DNA from: Amoebidium appalachense
Lineage: Eukaryota > Ichthyosporea
Direction: 5' to 3'
Length of the DNA: 64,000 bases
Assembly: GCA_963693365.1 (NCBI GenBank)
Contig: CAVNZM010000016.1
Coordinates: forward strand, 3,720,001 to 3,784,000
The position numbers were made by a program, and so were the translations under genes. Below are positions 14,595-43,760 of this stretch, piece by piece; position 1 is the stretch's first letter, and the number at the start of each line of letters is the position of its first letter. The notes under the pieces were generated by a model. That model saw only the letters and a program-made list of their open reading frames with translations. It did no database searches and was not told the DNA's origin.

Positions 14595-14996
14595 CTAGTT
14601 AGTGGGGCCGTAGAAGGGTTCGCAGCAGTAGTCATAACTGCAGTGCTGTGTGGAGCTTGGGGCAGGCTTGCACCTCATCACCCCACCGGTCTTGGGGTCT
14701 GTTTTGTACTGGGACCCAGGCATGCACGTCACCACCGTGTTACAGCGCACGTAGGAGGGGGGCTTGGCGCAGCAGTAATCCACCGTGCAGGGCTGTGTGG
14801 TGCTAGTGCGCGGCTTGCAGCGCATGATACCGCCCGTCTTGGGGTCTGTGTTGTACTTGTCGCACGGGACTTTAGACTTGCAGCTTACAAAGGAGGAGGT
14901 GGGGCTTGGCGCGGCTGTTGATGTAGTGGTGGTGGTGGCGGCTTGGGAAGTGAAGGCCAGAGCGGCGACGAGGGCGAAAAAAAAGCGAGTCATCAT
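14595..14996 (-). CDS. Small secreted protein, two six-cysteine repeats (paralogue 2)
   Basis: The product is 133 residues, closely matching the gene at 9944-10363. Mature regions differ at only about five residues. The signal peptide region (MMTRFFFALVAALAFTSQA) is diverged and the Thr tract is shorter (about five residues, then Ser-Thr). Both six-cysteine modules, the TDPKTGG core and the C-terminal CCEPFYGPTN are intact. There is no intron. A TATA element lies at 15115-15122 on the minus strand, about 120 bp before the ATG, and AATAAA lies at 14231-14236. The function is unknown; a secreted structural or defensive role is possible but not shown. The gene ends only 0.8 kb from the PRMT7 start and is transcribed divergently from it. 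Confidence 0.85.
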   Translation of the reverse strand: MMTRFFFALVAALAFTSQAATTTTTSTAAPSPTSSFVSCKSKVPCDKYNTDPKTGGIMRCKPRTSTTQPCTVDYCCAKPPSYVRCNTVVTCMPGSQYKTDPKTGGVMRCKPAPSSTQHCSYDYCCEPFYGPTN

Positions 14997-15111
14997 TTTT
15001 GAGAAAAATCAAAATGGTTTTTTTATGTGGAGACGAGTGGTTCTGGATTTTTCTGCGTTGCTTTGATAGTGAAGGATTGCTGTTGAACTGATCAAATGGA
15101 ACCTTCGGACC

Positions 15112-15215
15112 GCCTTTATATACTCGGGAGGCTGTTTGCAGGCAAACGGATTAGCCAATCAAGTCCATTAAGCTGGTAAAGTCTACCAATAGGATATGCG
15201 GTTATTTATAGGGCT
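15112..15215 (-). promoter_or_regulatory. Promoter of Cys-rich paralogue 2
   Basis: The minus-strand order is a CTATAAATAA-like element (about 15201-15210), an ATTGG box, a second ATTGG box, then TATATAAA at 15115-15122. This matches the promoter at 10484-10575. The shared block also includes TTGATCAG-type sequence just downstream of the TATA (15085-15105). Confidence 0.6.
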
Positions 15216-15406
15216 CAACTCCATATTTCCACAAGTTCTTTCAGTTTCCTTTTTTTCTTTTTTTTTTTCTTTTTTCTTTTCTTTTTTCCTAGATACAATA
15301 AACAACAAACCCACCAAAAATAACGAACTTAAAATTATTATTATGGTCTCCTTTCACCCCCTATTTATCATGTTGACGAAGGGGAAAACAAGCAAAGCTG
15401 GGGCCT

Positions 15407-15447
15407 GGGCGATTCCCGCAGCTGTTACGTAATCGTTTGCGCAATCA
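15407..15447. promoter_or_regulatory. 41-bp conserved upstream element, copy 2
   Basis: This is identical to 11445-11485. It lies between the divergent Cys-rich gene 2 and PRMT7, so it could act on either. It contains TTACGTAA. Confidence 0.45.
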
Positions 15448-15517
15448 ATCACGTGTACAGTGTAAGTGCACGATTTCACTGCACTACTTCCGGCTTCACT
15501 TTTTCAGTGCCCAGGCT

Positions 15518-15572
15518 GTTTTTCTGGTGTTTCATGGAAGGATTCTTTTCTGGTGTTTCATGGAAGGATTCC
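15518..15572. repeat. Short tandem repeat in the PRMT7 upstream region
   Basis: Two adjacent copies of a unit of about 27 bp contain TTTCTGGTGTTTCATGGAAG. They lie in the presumed PRMT7 promoter region, within the part weakly matching 11560-11640. Confidence 0.7.
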
Positions 15573-15830
15573 GGGTCCTGCTAAGAAAACACCGAGCTAT
15601 TTCGCTGAAACTTTTAGAGGCCTTGGGCGCACCACGGTTCTCTCGATGTTTACTATCACGGTAGTTTCTAGAACACCTTTAGTGCCACTCTATCATCTCC
15701 CAAGATACAAGCAAGACGATTTCTGTTATCCTAGCTATAACCGACAACAGCACACCGAGTTTAGTTAGGCTTTGCTACTTCATACGTAACAGATACGGGC
15801 TACCTGTGTGGAAGGTTTGAAAAAGTGAAG

Positions 15831-33560
<17,730 letters not shown>

Positions 33561-33568
33561 TAAAATTT

Positions 33569-33574
33569 TTATTA
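33569..33574 (-). terminator. Poly(A) signal for the CNE-repeat gene
   Basis: AATAAA on the minus strand, about 115 bp beyond the stop codon at 33688. Confidence 0.55.
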
Positions 33575-33687
33575 TTCTATACGAAAAAGCAGTGCCAACT
33601 CAGTTGGCCATGCTGCTCTTGAAAAAATTGTGGTAAACTACATACCATACTATTGTATGGTGCATCATTCATTCATAACTATATTAA

Positions 33688-34968
33688 TTACACCGTCAGA
33701 GCAACATCCCCCTCCACACCCACGCTGCCATTATAAACCCCTTTAGCGCCCGTGAGCGGCAACGCCACTGTGTGCAGGAGCGCGTCGGAATATTCCAGAA
33801 CCTCCTCGACTGTATCCGCCGTCAGCCGTACAACCGCAAGAACTTGGCTCACCTTGACGCTCGAACCCGCACTGGCCAAACCATGAGTTTCGACGACAGC
33901 GGGATGGCGCTTGAGGTGATCCAGGAAACGAACGTGCACGAGCGTGCCGCTTGACTTTGCAACAACGGCAAACCAAACGAAGGAGTCCTTTAGCGAGTCG
34001 CTCTGGCGCAGACCCGTCGACACCTTCTCTCCTGCGAAAAACTTGGACACACAATCTTCGGGTGCTGCCGACGCTGCAAACGGGCCCACGCACACATCCG
34101 AAACATGGGTGGCAACGACTTCTGGCTCGTCTGCGGGCTTGACAACAGCATGGACGTATGCGCGGTGCTCGCTGCAGGCTGGAACGCCAGCCTCCACGGG
34201 GCACTCTTCCGTGTATGTTTCCCGGAGAACGTAGGGAACATCGCGGTGTTCATTGCAGAGTGACACAGACACGGGAGCACTGGTGTTCGTCTCGTAGACA
34301 TGGATGTTCTCGGAGGAAAAGGCAGTGCTGAAAGCGCGGTGCTCGTTGCAGAAGGAAGAGGGGAAAGACTGGGGTACGGACGCGGGAGCAGAAAGCTCGA
34401 ACGAGTGGAACGAACGGTGCGCTCCACACACACTGACGGGCGTCACCGGTTCAAACACCTCAGACGCCAGGGAAACGGAGACCTCTTCGGAAATACGGCT
34501 GAAGGCACGACCCTCGTTGCATGTTGAAACAACAGCGGATGACTCGAAAATGCGTTGGGAGAACGCGACCTCTTCGGCGATCCGGCTGTATGCGCGCTGC
34601 TCATTGCAGATCTCAACTGGGGAAGAAGCAATGTTGTGGTTGACAACAGCAACCTCCTCCGCAAAACGGCTGAAGGAGCGGTGCTCGTTGCAAAAGGCGG
34701 CAAGGGCGGGAACAATCTCACCATAAACAGGATGCTCCTGAATGCTCTCCCACTCGGCAACGAAAACGCGTTGCTCGTTGCACATGGAAATGGTAGTGGT
34801 GGGGGGAGACACCTTTTCCACCTTCACAACCTCTTCCTGCTCGGCAAAACGAGAGTATGCGCGCTGCTCGTTGCAGTAGGCTATGGTGTATGTGGGCTGG
34901 GGGACATGGAAATCCTTCTCCTCTGCCATGCGGCTGTAAAAGCGGTGCTCGTTGCAATAGAACGCCAT
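33688..34968 (-). CDS. Unrecognised protein with ten Cys-Asn-Glu-His-Arg repeats
   Basis: A single exon encodes 426 residues. I do not recognise the family. The N-terminal 270 residues are ten repeats with consensus C-N-E-[HQ]-R-[AS]-[FY]-S-R-[FI]-A-E-E. Their cysteines are at 5, 32, 63, 93, 121, 150, 181, 207, 238 and 265, a spacing of 26-31. The middle repeats are best kept; repeats 7, 9 and 10 have drifted (CGAHR, CNEHRDVPY, CSEHR). Residues 280-426 form a different, repeat-free region rich in Val and Ala (for example KDSFVWFAVVAKSSGTLVHV). There is no signal peptide or membrane segment, so a cytosolic or cytoskeletal role is more likely than secretion. The regular Cys/His/Glu spacing could bind metal or form a solenoid; both ideas are inference. 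The start has AAAAAATGG context, a TATA box 86 bp upstream and AATAAA 115 bp downstream. The open, repeat-consistent frame shows it is a real gene. Confidence 0.88.
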   Translation of the reverse strand: MAFYCNEHRFYSRMAEEKDFHVPQPTYTIAYCNEQRAYSRFAEQEEVVKVEKVSPPTTTISMCNEQRVFVAEWESIQEHPVYGEIVPALAAFCNEHRSFSRFAEEVAVVNHNIASSPVEICNEQRAYSRIAEEVAFSQRIFESSAVVSTCNEGRAFSRISEEVSVSLASEVFEPVTPVSVCGAHRSFHSFELSAPASVPQSFPSSFCNEHRAFSTAFSSENIHVYETNTSAPVSVSLCNEHRDVPYVLRETYTEECPVEAGVPACSEHRAYVHAVVKPADEPEVVATHVSDVCVGPFAASAAPEDCVSKFFAGEKVSTGLRQSDSLKDSFVWFAVVAKSSGTLVHVRFLDHLKRHPAVVETHGLASAGSSVKVSQVLAVVRLTADTVEEVLEYSDALLHTVALPLTGAKGVYNGSVGVEGDVALTV

Positions 34969-35053
34969 TTTTTTCTGAAGTTTTTGAACAGTGATAGACC
35001 AGAAGTGAACTCTGGCGATGCGAAACTGAGGTGGCGGGGAATGAGTGGTAGGG

Positions 35054-35059
35054 CTTATA
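35054..35059 (-). promoter_or_regulatory. TATA box of the CNE-repeat gene
   Basis: On the minus strand CTCTATAAGCCC lies about 86 bp before the ATG. This implies a 5' leader of roughly 55-60 bases. Confidence 0.5.
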
Positions 35060-35159
35060 GAGAGAGCAAACGAAACCAGATCTCCCTTGACTCAACGGAA
35101 AGATATGGAATTGCAGGAATGCGCCGGCAATGGGAACATTTCTGGCTTATATAAAAATT

Positions 35160-36290
35160 CAAGCCTCAACCAGGTTCTGTATTCAGTCTGGTTAATATCA
35201 TAATTTAAGCTACTTGTATAATATTTTAGCTTTTTCTGCTTTAAAAAAATATATTATAGCTAGCTACCTGAGCACCAGAATATTTCAATCCTCAAAAAAA
35301 TGCACCCTAAACTATCGCTTCCCGGCCCCTATGCTGACCTACAAAAATGTGGCGCTTAGCAAGCATGGTCGGTAGCGAATACGTGTGCAGAGATACTTAG
35401 CCACGGCTATTTTTGGGCGAGTTGTGATAAATTAAATCTTGATTACCAATCAGATTCTTGCTTGTGAAAGCGTCCCACAAGAAGGTGGCTCTTGAGAGGG
35501 GTGCAGCACGTGGACCTTCTGGATGTGGTGCTAGTGGGAACAGAGCTACCTAGCTGATAATATTTGCTATAAGCACTATTCGTTAACTTCTATATAACAT
35601 TTATTCATCCTTCTTATAATTATCGTTTGAAATGTATGAACATTATAGATAAAATACGGTTCACAGCCTCTACGCTATGAAGACCTTTCGACTGTTTGCT
35701 GAACCGAAATCTCGCTCTTTGCCCCTCTCCCACGTGGCGTGTCATAACCAAACGCCGAAAGCAACGCCGTGATTTCTGAAGTCCTTTGAATATGATGGCA
35801 ACTGACAACTGTGACGCACGTGTCAGTGTCTTTGTAATCTCCGATTACACAACTCAATGTCCGATTACACAACTCAATTCTCTGTGATAGATGTGCTAAG
35901 TAATTATTATATATTAATAAAAAAGTATGTATTTTTATCGATTTTATTATCATAGATACTCGATGTGCTTATTCGGAATCTAATGCCGTTTCTTCCGGAG
36001 AGGGGATTCACCCACAGCCAATCACAAACTGCGTGGAATTGGCGAGCTCGAGAGCCTTTTCCACACAGCCTTCAACTCGAATGCACTGGTACGGATTTTT
36101 CCCAACCGAATGGAAAGATGTAGAAAAATATGGAAAGACAAAAAAACAAGAACGATATTATATAATATTGTGATTATGTAGTTGTATACGTACTGAATCT
36201 TCCTCAACAGGCTGTGAGCCGCGTCCCGGCTTGCATGGCGACGGGCTGACGGGGGGTCCAAGCGCAACACAGAAATTCTAAAAACTAGGA
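35160..36290. other. Intergenic, AT-rich
   Basis: No gene is supported. A segment at about 35990-36110 matches 54035-54345 in order: CAGCCAATC..ATTGG, then CTTTTCCAC, then CTCGAATGCACTGGTACGGA. This indicates a dispersed repeat. Confidence 0.5.
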
Positions 36291-36358
36291 CCCCGTCCGG
36301 AGGCGGGGCCCCGGATGCCCGGTGCCCGGGGTGGGAGCTCGACTCACGGGGGCAAGGC

Positions 36359-36389
36359 CCAAGGCCTCCTAAAGGATAGGAGGCCTTGG
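36359..36389. repeat. Inverted repeat resembling two P-transposon ends
   Basis: CCAAGGCCTCCTAAA, a 3-4 bp spacer region and the inverted copy AGGAGGCCTTGG lie head to head. The arms match the outermost 13-15 bases of the transposon end at 38841. A further partial copy, CAAGGCCTCCTTA, follows at 36389-36402. Confidence 0.55.
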
Positions 36390-36417
36390 CAAGGCCTCCT
36401 TATCTTGGGCGGGCGGG

Positions 36418-36418
<1 letters not shown>

Positions 36419-36478
<60 letters not shown>

Positions 36479-36480
36479 CG
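36419..36480. repeat. 60-bp G run
   Basis: An almost uninterrupted G homopolymer, followed by GC-rich DNA. Confidence 0.95.
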
Positions 36481-36609
36481 GGGGAGGAAGCCTTAATTGC
36501 TTGAGCCGGGGGGAGAGAGCGAGTGGGAGTAGAGGTCCTGCTAGGAGTTAGGAAGGTTGGGGAGGGAGGCGGATCCAAGTCCAACGCGGGCACACTCTCA
36601 CCGTGCTGG

Positions 36610-36795
36610 CGTGACGCACCCACACAAACACACACCCACACACACACTCACACATACACACACACACACACACAAGCACAAGCACACACACACACACAAG
36701 CACACACATACATGCACACACACAAGCACACACACACAAACACGGACACACACACACACACCACACAGACACACACACACACACACACGGCAACC
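36610..36795. repeat. CA-rich microsatellite
   Basis: (CA)n is interrupted by AAGCA units. Open frames across it are simple-repeat translations. Confidence 0.9.
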
Positions 36796-37029
36796 CCCCC
36801 CCCCCAGCTACTTCCCTCCCCCCCGCTCTGGAACGAAAGCCCCTACCCCAATTCTCTCTGGTTTGCCTTTCCCTCTTACCTACCCCTTCCTGCTCAGGCT
36901 CCAAGGTATTCTAGTTCAAAAGCTTCCTTGACATAGGAGGCCTACATTAGGGTTCCGCTCAAACACCTAGCCGCTTTTATATCATAAACGAATCTTTAAT
37001 AAAAAAGAACCACCGGGTACGCATATATC

Positions 37030-37890
<861 letters not shown>

Positions 37891-38832
37891 CAGCTGTTTG
37901 CTCTTCGGCTGACTTTCCCGAAATCAGATTGCTAGATGGGCGTAGCGCTTGTGTAAAAAAATACACAAACAGGCGTCTTGCGTTCATCGCATGGTGTGTG
38001 TAAGCGTTTACATTTCTCTTCCAGGCTGCTTAGTAGAAAGCTGAAACTAGAAAATCATAGTTACACGATGCTCTTTGAACGATATGATGTGAGCGTGGAA
38101 AAGGGAATCGTGGCAAATGTAGGAGAGCAGTGACTTGATGAACACGGACTTCGAAGAAAATGTACAAGTATAAAGATAGAATAGAGTACTTGCTTGCTCT
38201 TGTTTAACGGATGTTTCATTTTTGCTTGCATGTAAATATATTTCGGCTCGAGCCGTCTCTAGGATTTTACGGTAGGCAACTTCATGATCATCAGCTACTT
38301 TTTTGATTGTTTTATCATGTACAATTTTTGGGCCAGAGATCTCCTGGGTTATAGGTGGATGGCGAGCATGATTGTGCACCAATAGACATATCATCATTTA
38401 GTCTCAACGATACAAAAGATCTAGTCGTTATCACCATCGACTTTTAGCGAATTACATCTTGAGAGGTTCAGCAGAAGTTATGCCGCGTGGCACTACGCCA
38501 GCCGGCCTCAGTCTGTAAGTTACGTCAGGGGTTGAATTACGACTCAAAATCGTCATATTGTTATGTTATATGGGTGTATGTGGTCCTCGGTGGGTTCTCT
38601 GTGGTGGTCTGTGTGCTATGTGCTCTTAATAGAGTCTCGGGTTATGTCTCAACCTGTGACCCATCTTTAATGCAAGACCCCATGTGTGCCTGTGTCCAAC
38701 TGGCCCTCAACTGACAACTGAGACCCGCTCAGGAGTGACGGTTATATAAACCTACATGTACTCTGTAACCTATCAGGTTGAAGTATTGGGTTTCCTAGTA
38801 CGGCATTCTGATTGGCTGCAGGAGAACAGATA
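37891..38832. other. Intergenic between the (TC)n block and the transposon
   Basis: No convincing gene. A 75-codon frame at 38487-38714 contains one hydrophobic stretch but lacks any recognised motif or supporting signals and is not called. Confidence 0.4.
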
Positions 38833-38840
38833 GACCTGCA
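38833..38840. repeat. Target-site duplication, left copy
   Basis: GACCTGCA, identical to 42039-42046 across the transposon. Confidence 0.85.
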
Positions 38841-38842
38841 CC

Positions 38843-38876
38843 AAGGCCTCCTAAATAGCACACCGGGCCGAGGCAC
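38843..38876 (+). repeat. Left 34-bp terminal inverted repeat
   Basis: Begins AAGGCCTCCTAAATAGCACA. It matches the reverse complement of 42005-42038 at all 34 positions. Confidence 0.92.
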
Positions 38877-39073
38877 GCAATAGACTAATACTCCAGATTA
38901 CGTGTAAAGAGTAGGGTGATCGAAAACTGAAATCTTACGTGCCCCTCCGAGGTCTTCTACATCAGACTAATTTTAGTGCAAAACTTGTGCAAACATTACG
39001 CTAAACTACCAGACGCAATCATCACTGCCTATAACTGCCTAAGTCTCACACAACGCACCCAGGGCGTCGTCGT

Positions 39074-41418
39074 TCAAAAACGAGAAAACGTCGAAGTCCT
39101 CCTCCTCGAGCACAGCCTCCACGTCGTCGCTGGCGCTGGGGCCGTGTGGTCCGCGGCGTGCGCCGCCAATAAACCGGTTGATGCACCCTCGTATTTCTTG
39201 GTTTGCCGGTTTGGCTTGTTGGTTGGTGTTTTCTTTTTCGCGTTGCGTTCCTTGGTGTAGTTGTTGAGCAAAATGTTGGTCATTCTCATGGCGATGCCGT
39301 CGAGGTACTGCGCCGTGTCCTCCCCGCACTCCTCACAAGTAATGCCTCGAATTGTCTCTGTCTCCGGCCGGCTCTTGGCGTGCTGAACCGCGAGCGTGCG
39401 AACCAGCAGGCGGTGGGAGCCGGCGTGCAGAAACTTGCCCTCCAGCTCCTTGCTGGTGAGGCACTCCATCACGCGCACAGTGGTCTCCGCGACCACATAG
39501 GCCGCGTAGGAGGGAGTAGAAAGCCCCTCACGGTCGATGGCCTCCAGGTATGACGTGTCGATGACGTCCGGCCCAAGCTGGGCTCTGACGCTGGCTGGGA
39601 TCTCCACCACCAGGCGGCGGCTGCTGAACAAGCGCCCACGGCACTGCTTGCAGCTGCAGCCCCGCCCCGTCTTGAAGCAGGCGTAGCCGGCGAGAAAGAC
39701 GACCACGCTCTTGTTGGGGACGGTGATGGCAGCCAACAGAGCGCCAATGCTGGAGAAGGGCTGCAGCAGAACGTCCAGTTCCACGGCAGGCTTGGCCAGC
39801 AGGGCAGTCTCGTTGAACTTGACGGCCTGCTTGAGAGTGCTGATGCCCACGGCCTTGCCCGTGCCCCGGCGGAACGTGAAGAGGTTGATGAGCCGGATGC
39901 GCCGCTCAGACTCAAGCACCTGTTCAATATTACACCTTCCGTTAGCTTGGCATTATCCTGATTTACAACTGTGCAGATGAAGAGCACCGCACAGACCATA
40001 AATAGTTGCCAGCTGCAGCCGGCTGATTTGGGTGTTTGCAAGTTAATGCAATGCTTGTGTCGGTAAGGAGGGGATCTGGGGAAATGGAGGTGGAAAAGGG
40101 AGGGGGGTGAAGGGGGGGGGGGGGGGGGGATTACTTCTTTTGGCAATTGGTGTTTAAAGAAGGAAGGTGGGGGTAAGCCTTCTAGGATCCAAAAAAAAAA
40201 GAAGGGGGGGGGGGGGGGGGGGGGGGGAGTAGGGGGAAAAGGGAGGGGGTGGGGGGGTGGATGGTGGTGGTGTTGGTGGTGTTGGTTGGGAACGAGGGGG
40301 AGGGGGGAGGGGGAGGGACTCTGAAAAATTGTCTCAGAAAAAAAGGAGTGGGGGGAGGAGGAGGGGGGGAGGGGGGGGGGGGGGGGGTGGAGGGAAGAGG
40401 CTACCTGGCGGTGGAAATGTGGTAATTGCCTCCGTTCATTTCCCTGTAGTGTCCAAACCGACCCTCCAACTGGTCGGTCATAATCTTGCCCAGAAGAACG
40501 TAGACCCAGTTGAGGTCGTCCTTTAGATACTCCACAAGGGCTATCTGCAAACATTTAAAACCCGAGTGTTAAGGATAGTTTCCCAAAAAAAAAGGTGGCC
40601 CAGAGTGCATAACCAACGTGCTTATCGAAGCACAAAGGTTGAGTGCACGGGCTTGGCTTTGCTGAGTTGGCCTTCTCCTTGCACGAATGAAGTAACTGGT
40701 ACAACTTGGACCACCGAGATATAGAATGTGACGTGTGCGAGTCAACCGAAACCGAATAAGATGTAGCCCCAAACACAGACGGTGTGTGCACAACAGGCAC
40801 TGCAGAAAGGTTATGATCAACAGTTACCACTGCCCCCACAAAGGGAAAGGGCACCCCGCCGGGGAAATGACGGGGTAACTGTTGTCAGCAGTACCGCTTG
40901 TATGCTTTCACTGCTCGTTTGTGTGACTTGCCAGAGCCCCAGCGTGCCTACGCTATTTAGACGGTCTAAGAAGTTGTCGCACAACTCGCTGAACGAGTGT
41001 ATGGTGTCAAGTTGTTCTAGCCGGGCCTTCTCAGCCTGGAGCTTTGCTCGTTTGTTTTGCTCTTCTCGTCTATCCTCTGGGTTTCTCCTGGGTGTCTTTT
41101 CCTCTATGACTATATTCAGTTCTGTGTTGAATATGCAAGGAATCTGATTCTCTTTGCACCTCGGGTGGGAATGTTTAATACTGTTTTAGGATCTTTGTAG
41201 TCAAAATCTAGGTCAAGTTGTTCGGGCCTAAAATGTTTGATACAAATACCTATACAGCTTGTGTTACTATTTACCGTTAAGTCTTGGCGTTTGCAGAAAC
41301 TGACCCACTTGTGAAAACGCTCGGGCTCTTTAGTTTTGTTAGGAAAAGCAAAACAAGATGCACTCTCGTGCCCTTTGTAATTAGTTGTGCAGCCGTAGAC
41401 AGCACAAGATCTTGGCAT
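39074..41418 (-). pseudogene. THAP-domain P-type transposase, decayed remnant
   Basis: From ATG at 41418 the frame starts MPRSCAVYGCTTNYKG. It has the THAP zinc signature (C-x4-C, Trp, then C-x2-H in CIKHF) over about 75 residues. At an A run near 41185-41195 the frame breaks. The adjacent frame continues with the expected THAP end (IPCIFN) and a charged helix (EDRREEQNKRAKLQAEKARL), to about 40830. A later exon (about 40405-40545) encodes GRFGHYREMNGGNYHISTA. The 39074-39919 frame continues with VLESERRIRLINL and a C-x2-C region. Both match the C-terminal part of P-type transposases. Joining these two exons at the visible GT and AG gives a phase clash. The central catalytic RNase-H-like region, expected between about 40550 and 40830, has no room and no matching frame. 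The copy is therefore probably inactive on its own. Phase breaks could also include sequencing errors in homopolymers. Confidence 0.75.
39925..40400. repeat. G-rich low-complexity stretch inside the transposon
   Basis: G runs at 40111-40129, 40205-40227 and 40371-40388 with A-rich joins, on the antisense strand of the transposase, in the position of an intron. Confidence 0.7.
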
Positions 41419-42004
41419 CTGCGTAGCGGCTGGGCGTGGCCAAAGTGGCACTGCCCAGCCTTTTTTATATATAATGCAGGAGCACTTCACGTAAAGTGGT
41501 GGCAAAGAAATAGTTCCTTTTCCACGTGTAGCAGCAACACAAGCTGCCGGCACACAGCCCCCTAGATCACAACGAGAGATCGATGGGGATTGATGAAGTA
41601 ATTGTACTTACGTCAACTTAAAGTCTTAGCCCCTTAACATAACTCCCTAAAATTATACTTTAAACGCCAAAAAAACGGCATAAACCATTTAAATGTTAAA
41701 TACATGAGCGCTTTGACGTATTGTTTATTTCATAAAGCTATTAAAACAGACTATATACTAATATTGTTGGTTTTGCCTTATCCTTAATGTTGGTACCCCA
41801 CAATTTCCCGAGTATACAAAGAACACCAAAAGCCCGCCATTTGCTGTATTGTCCAATCACTAAATGGCAGTCAAAAATCTTCTATCCAATCGAAATCGCC
41901 TTTACTGGGTTTCGCGCGTTCCTCAGTTGGCCAATCATTTCGCTGGATTCGGCTGGAAGCTAACCCTACTCTTGATGACGTCACTTCTCATATGTGACGA
42001 CCTC

Positions 42005-42038
42005 GTGCCTCGGCCCGGTGTGCTATTTAGGAGGCCTT
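42005..42038 (-). repeat. Right 34-bp terminal inverted repeat
   Basis: Exact inverted copy of 38843-38876. Confidence 0.92.
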
Positions 42039-42046
42039 GACCTGCA
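42039..42046. repeat. Target-site duplication, right copy
   Basis: GACCTGCA directly after the right inverted repeat. Confidence 0.85.
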
Positions 42047-42798
42047 GATGTCTGAGGGGTGCATTGGTCATCCAGAGCGGAATATTAGAATATGAAGCCC
42101 TGTTTTGCCTGTCGGGGCGTAAAATTGCTAACAGAGTGTAAAATTATAAGAAATTGTTCATTAAAGTCGGGTAATGTATGGGGTCTATACGAGCTTGCCA
42201 ATGAGGTGAACCCGCAATTTCGATTTTAAATTCCGATAATACGATTTCGTTTTGGGTAATACGGGTAGCGCAGCCAAACTCGCTCAACCCCTGTTTTACG
42301 TTCAAGTTGGAGTCGTTCCAAGTTCTTGAAAACATGAGAATTCCGTTGACGTTTGATTGTTATGTAGTTAATACTAATTTTTGTGTGCCTGCTAGCCTAC
42401 CGTAGCTAAATTCCTCAACACTACTTAAGTTCCATACGCAAAGCGTTCATCCCTCGTCCTGCCCCGTCCCTCGATCATTCCTCGTCCCATCCCATCCTTC
42501 GTCCTACCCAGGTTGTCCTACCCAGGTTTCCATGATTGTCAAGGATTGTTGCAAGTACTGAAGAGCTCAAGATTAGTATACAGGAAAATACGCTGCCAAA
42601 ATGGCATACGCCTACAACAACACAGCTTCAGCGGGCATATATCGTGCACAAGACACCGGGACCACAACACAGTTTCAACAAGGTGCCCATCGCCCCTCCC
42701 CCCCTCCCCCCGCCTCTCCCCCTCCTCCCCCCCCTCCATTCCCCGCTCCTGCCCATACACACACACACACGCCGCACGAACACACACCCACGCACGAA

Positions 42799-42876
<78 letters not shown>

Positions 42877-43278
42877 ACGCACACTCTCACGCACTCACGC
42901 ACACACGCCCACACGCACACACACATCCACACAGAACTGGTTACCCCAACGGTGCATGGTGCCGCGATGAAGCCGCAGTGCATCTGAAAGAAATCGCGCA
43001 CATGCACACACTGGATCCACAACTACGAGCAGATGTCTTTTGCATTTTGCAATTTGGAATCCATATTTTTGCATGCATTCCGTGCATTCCACTACCCGCT
43101 TCACCTCATCCCTTTCTCTCCCTTTCTACACCCCAAGGAAAGACTCCCAAGCGTGTGGGCACCCTGTGAGAAGTGGATGTGTGGGCATACTTGCGCAGGC
43201 ACAAACACACACGGACACACTCCAATGGGGTATAGGCGCACGTGTTGGTGTTGGTGCTGCACATGCACATACACACAA

Positions 43279-43318
<40 letters not shown>

Positions 43319-43719
43319 ACACACAGACACACACACACACTCACACACACAGACAGACACACACAAACTTGCACTTGCACACAACTGCACACTCCCCCCC
43401 CCCCCCCCCCCCCCCCCGCACCCGCCTCCCATCCTCTCCCTCATCAAAAGACCTAAATAGTGTGCCATTTTCATAGTCGGGTGGGCCACACCCGTGAATT
43501 GACATCTTATTGGGATTCGTACATAGAAAACAGAACTGTGGAACATGTACATCGCAACTATTAGGAACTCCAAAGCTTGGGTCTGTTCTTTTTTCTTTTT
43601 TTTTTTTTTTTTTTTTTTCCATACTATCACTAAACCCGTCTGATGTATGTTCTTGCTGCCTGAACTGTGTTCTCGGCTCAGTTTGTAATTGCACACCATT
43701 CGAATGCTGCACCCCCCCC

Positions 43720-43760
<41 letters not shown>

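Larger units (their letters stand above)
38841..42038 (-). mobile_element. P-superfamily DNA transposon with complete ends
   Basis: The 3.2-kb element is bounded by perfect 34-bp inverted repeats (38843-38876 and 42005-42038). Its flanks carry the 8-bp direct repeat GACCTGCA (38833-38840 and 42039-42046). Eleven-base inverted repeats AAGAGTAGGGT lie at 38907-38917 and, inverted, at 41963-41973. Both are 64-65 bp inside the ends. Eight-base target duplications, terminal repeats of about 31 bp and subterminal 11-bp inverted repeats are the known layout of Drosophila P elements. The interior holds minus-strand remnants of a THAP-domain transposase. The left terminal repeat has two extra bases (CC) before the inverted repeat. 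An intron-like G/A-rich stretch at 39925-40400 lies inside. Confidence 0.9.

Noticed and set aside
38487-38714. 75-codon frame with a hydrophobic stretch, considered as a lectin signal-peptide exon
   Set aside because: Over 5 kb from the first lectin exon with the transposon in between, and no signal-peptide cleavage pattern.
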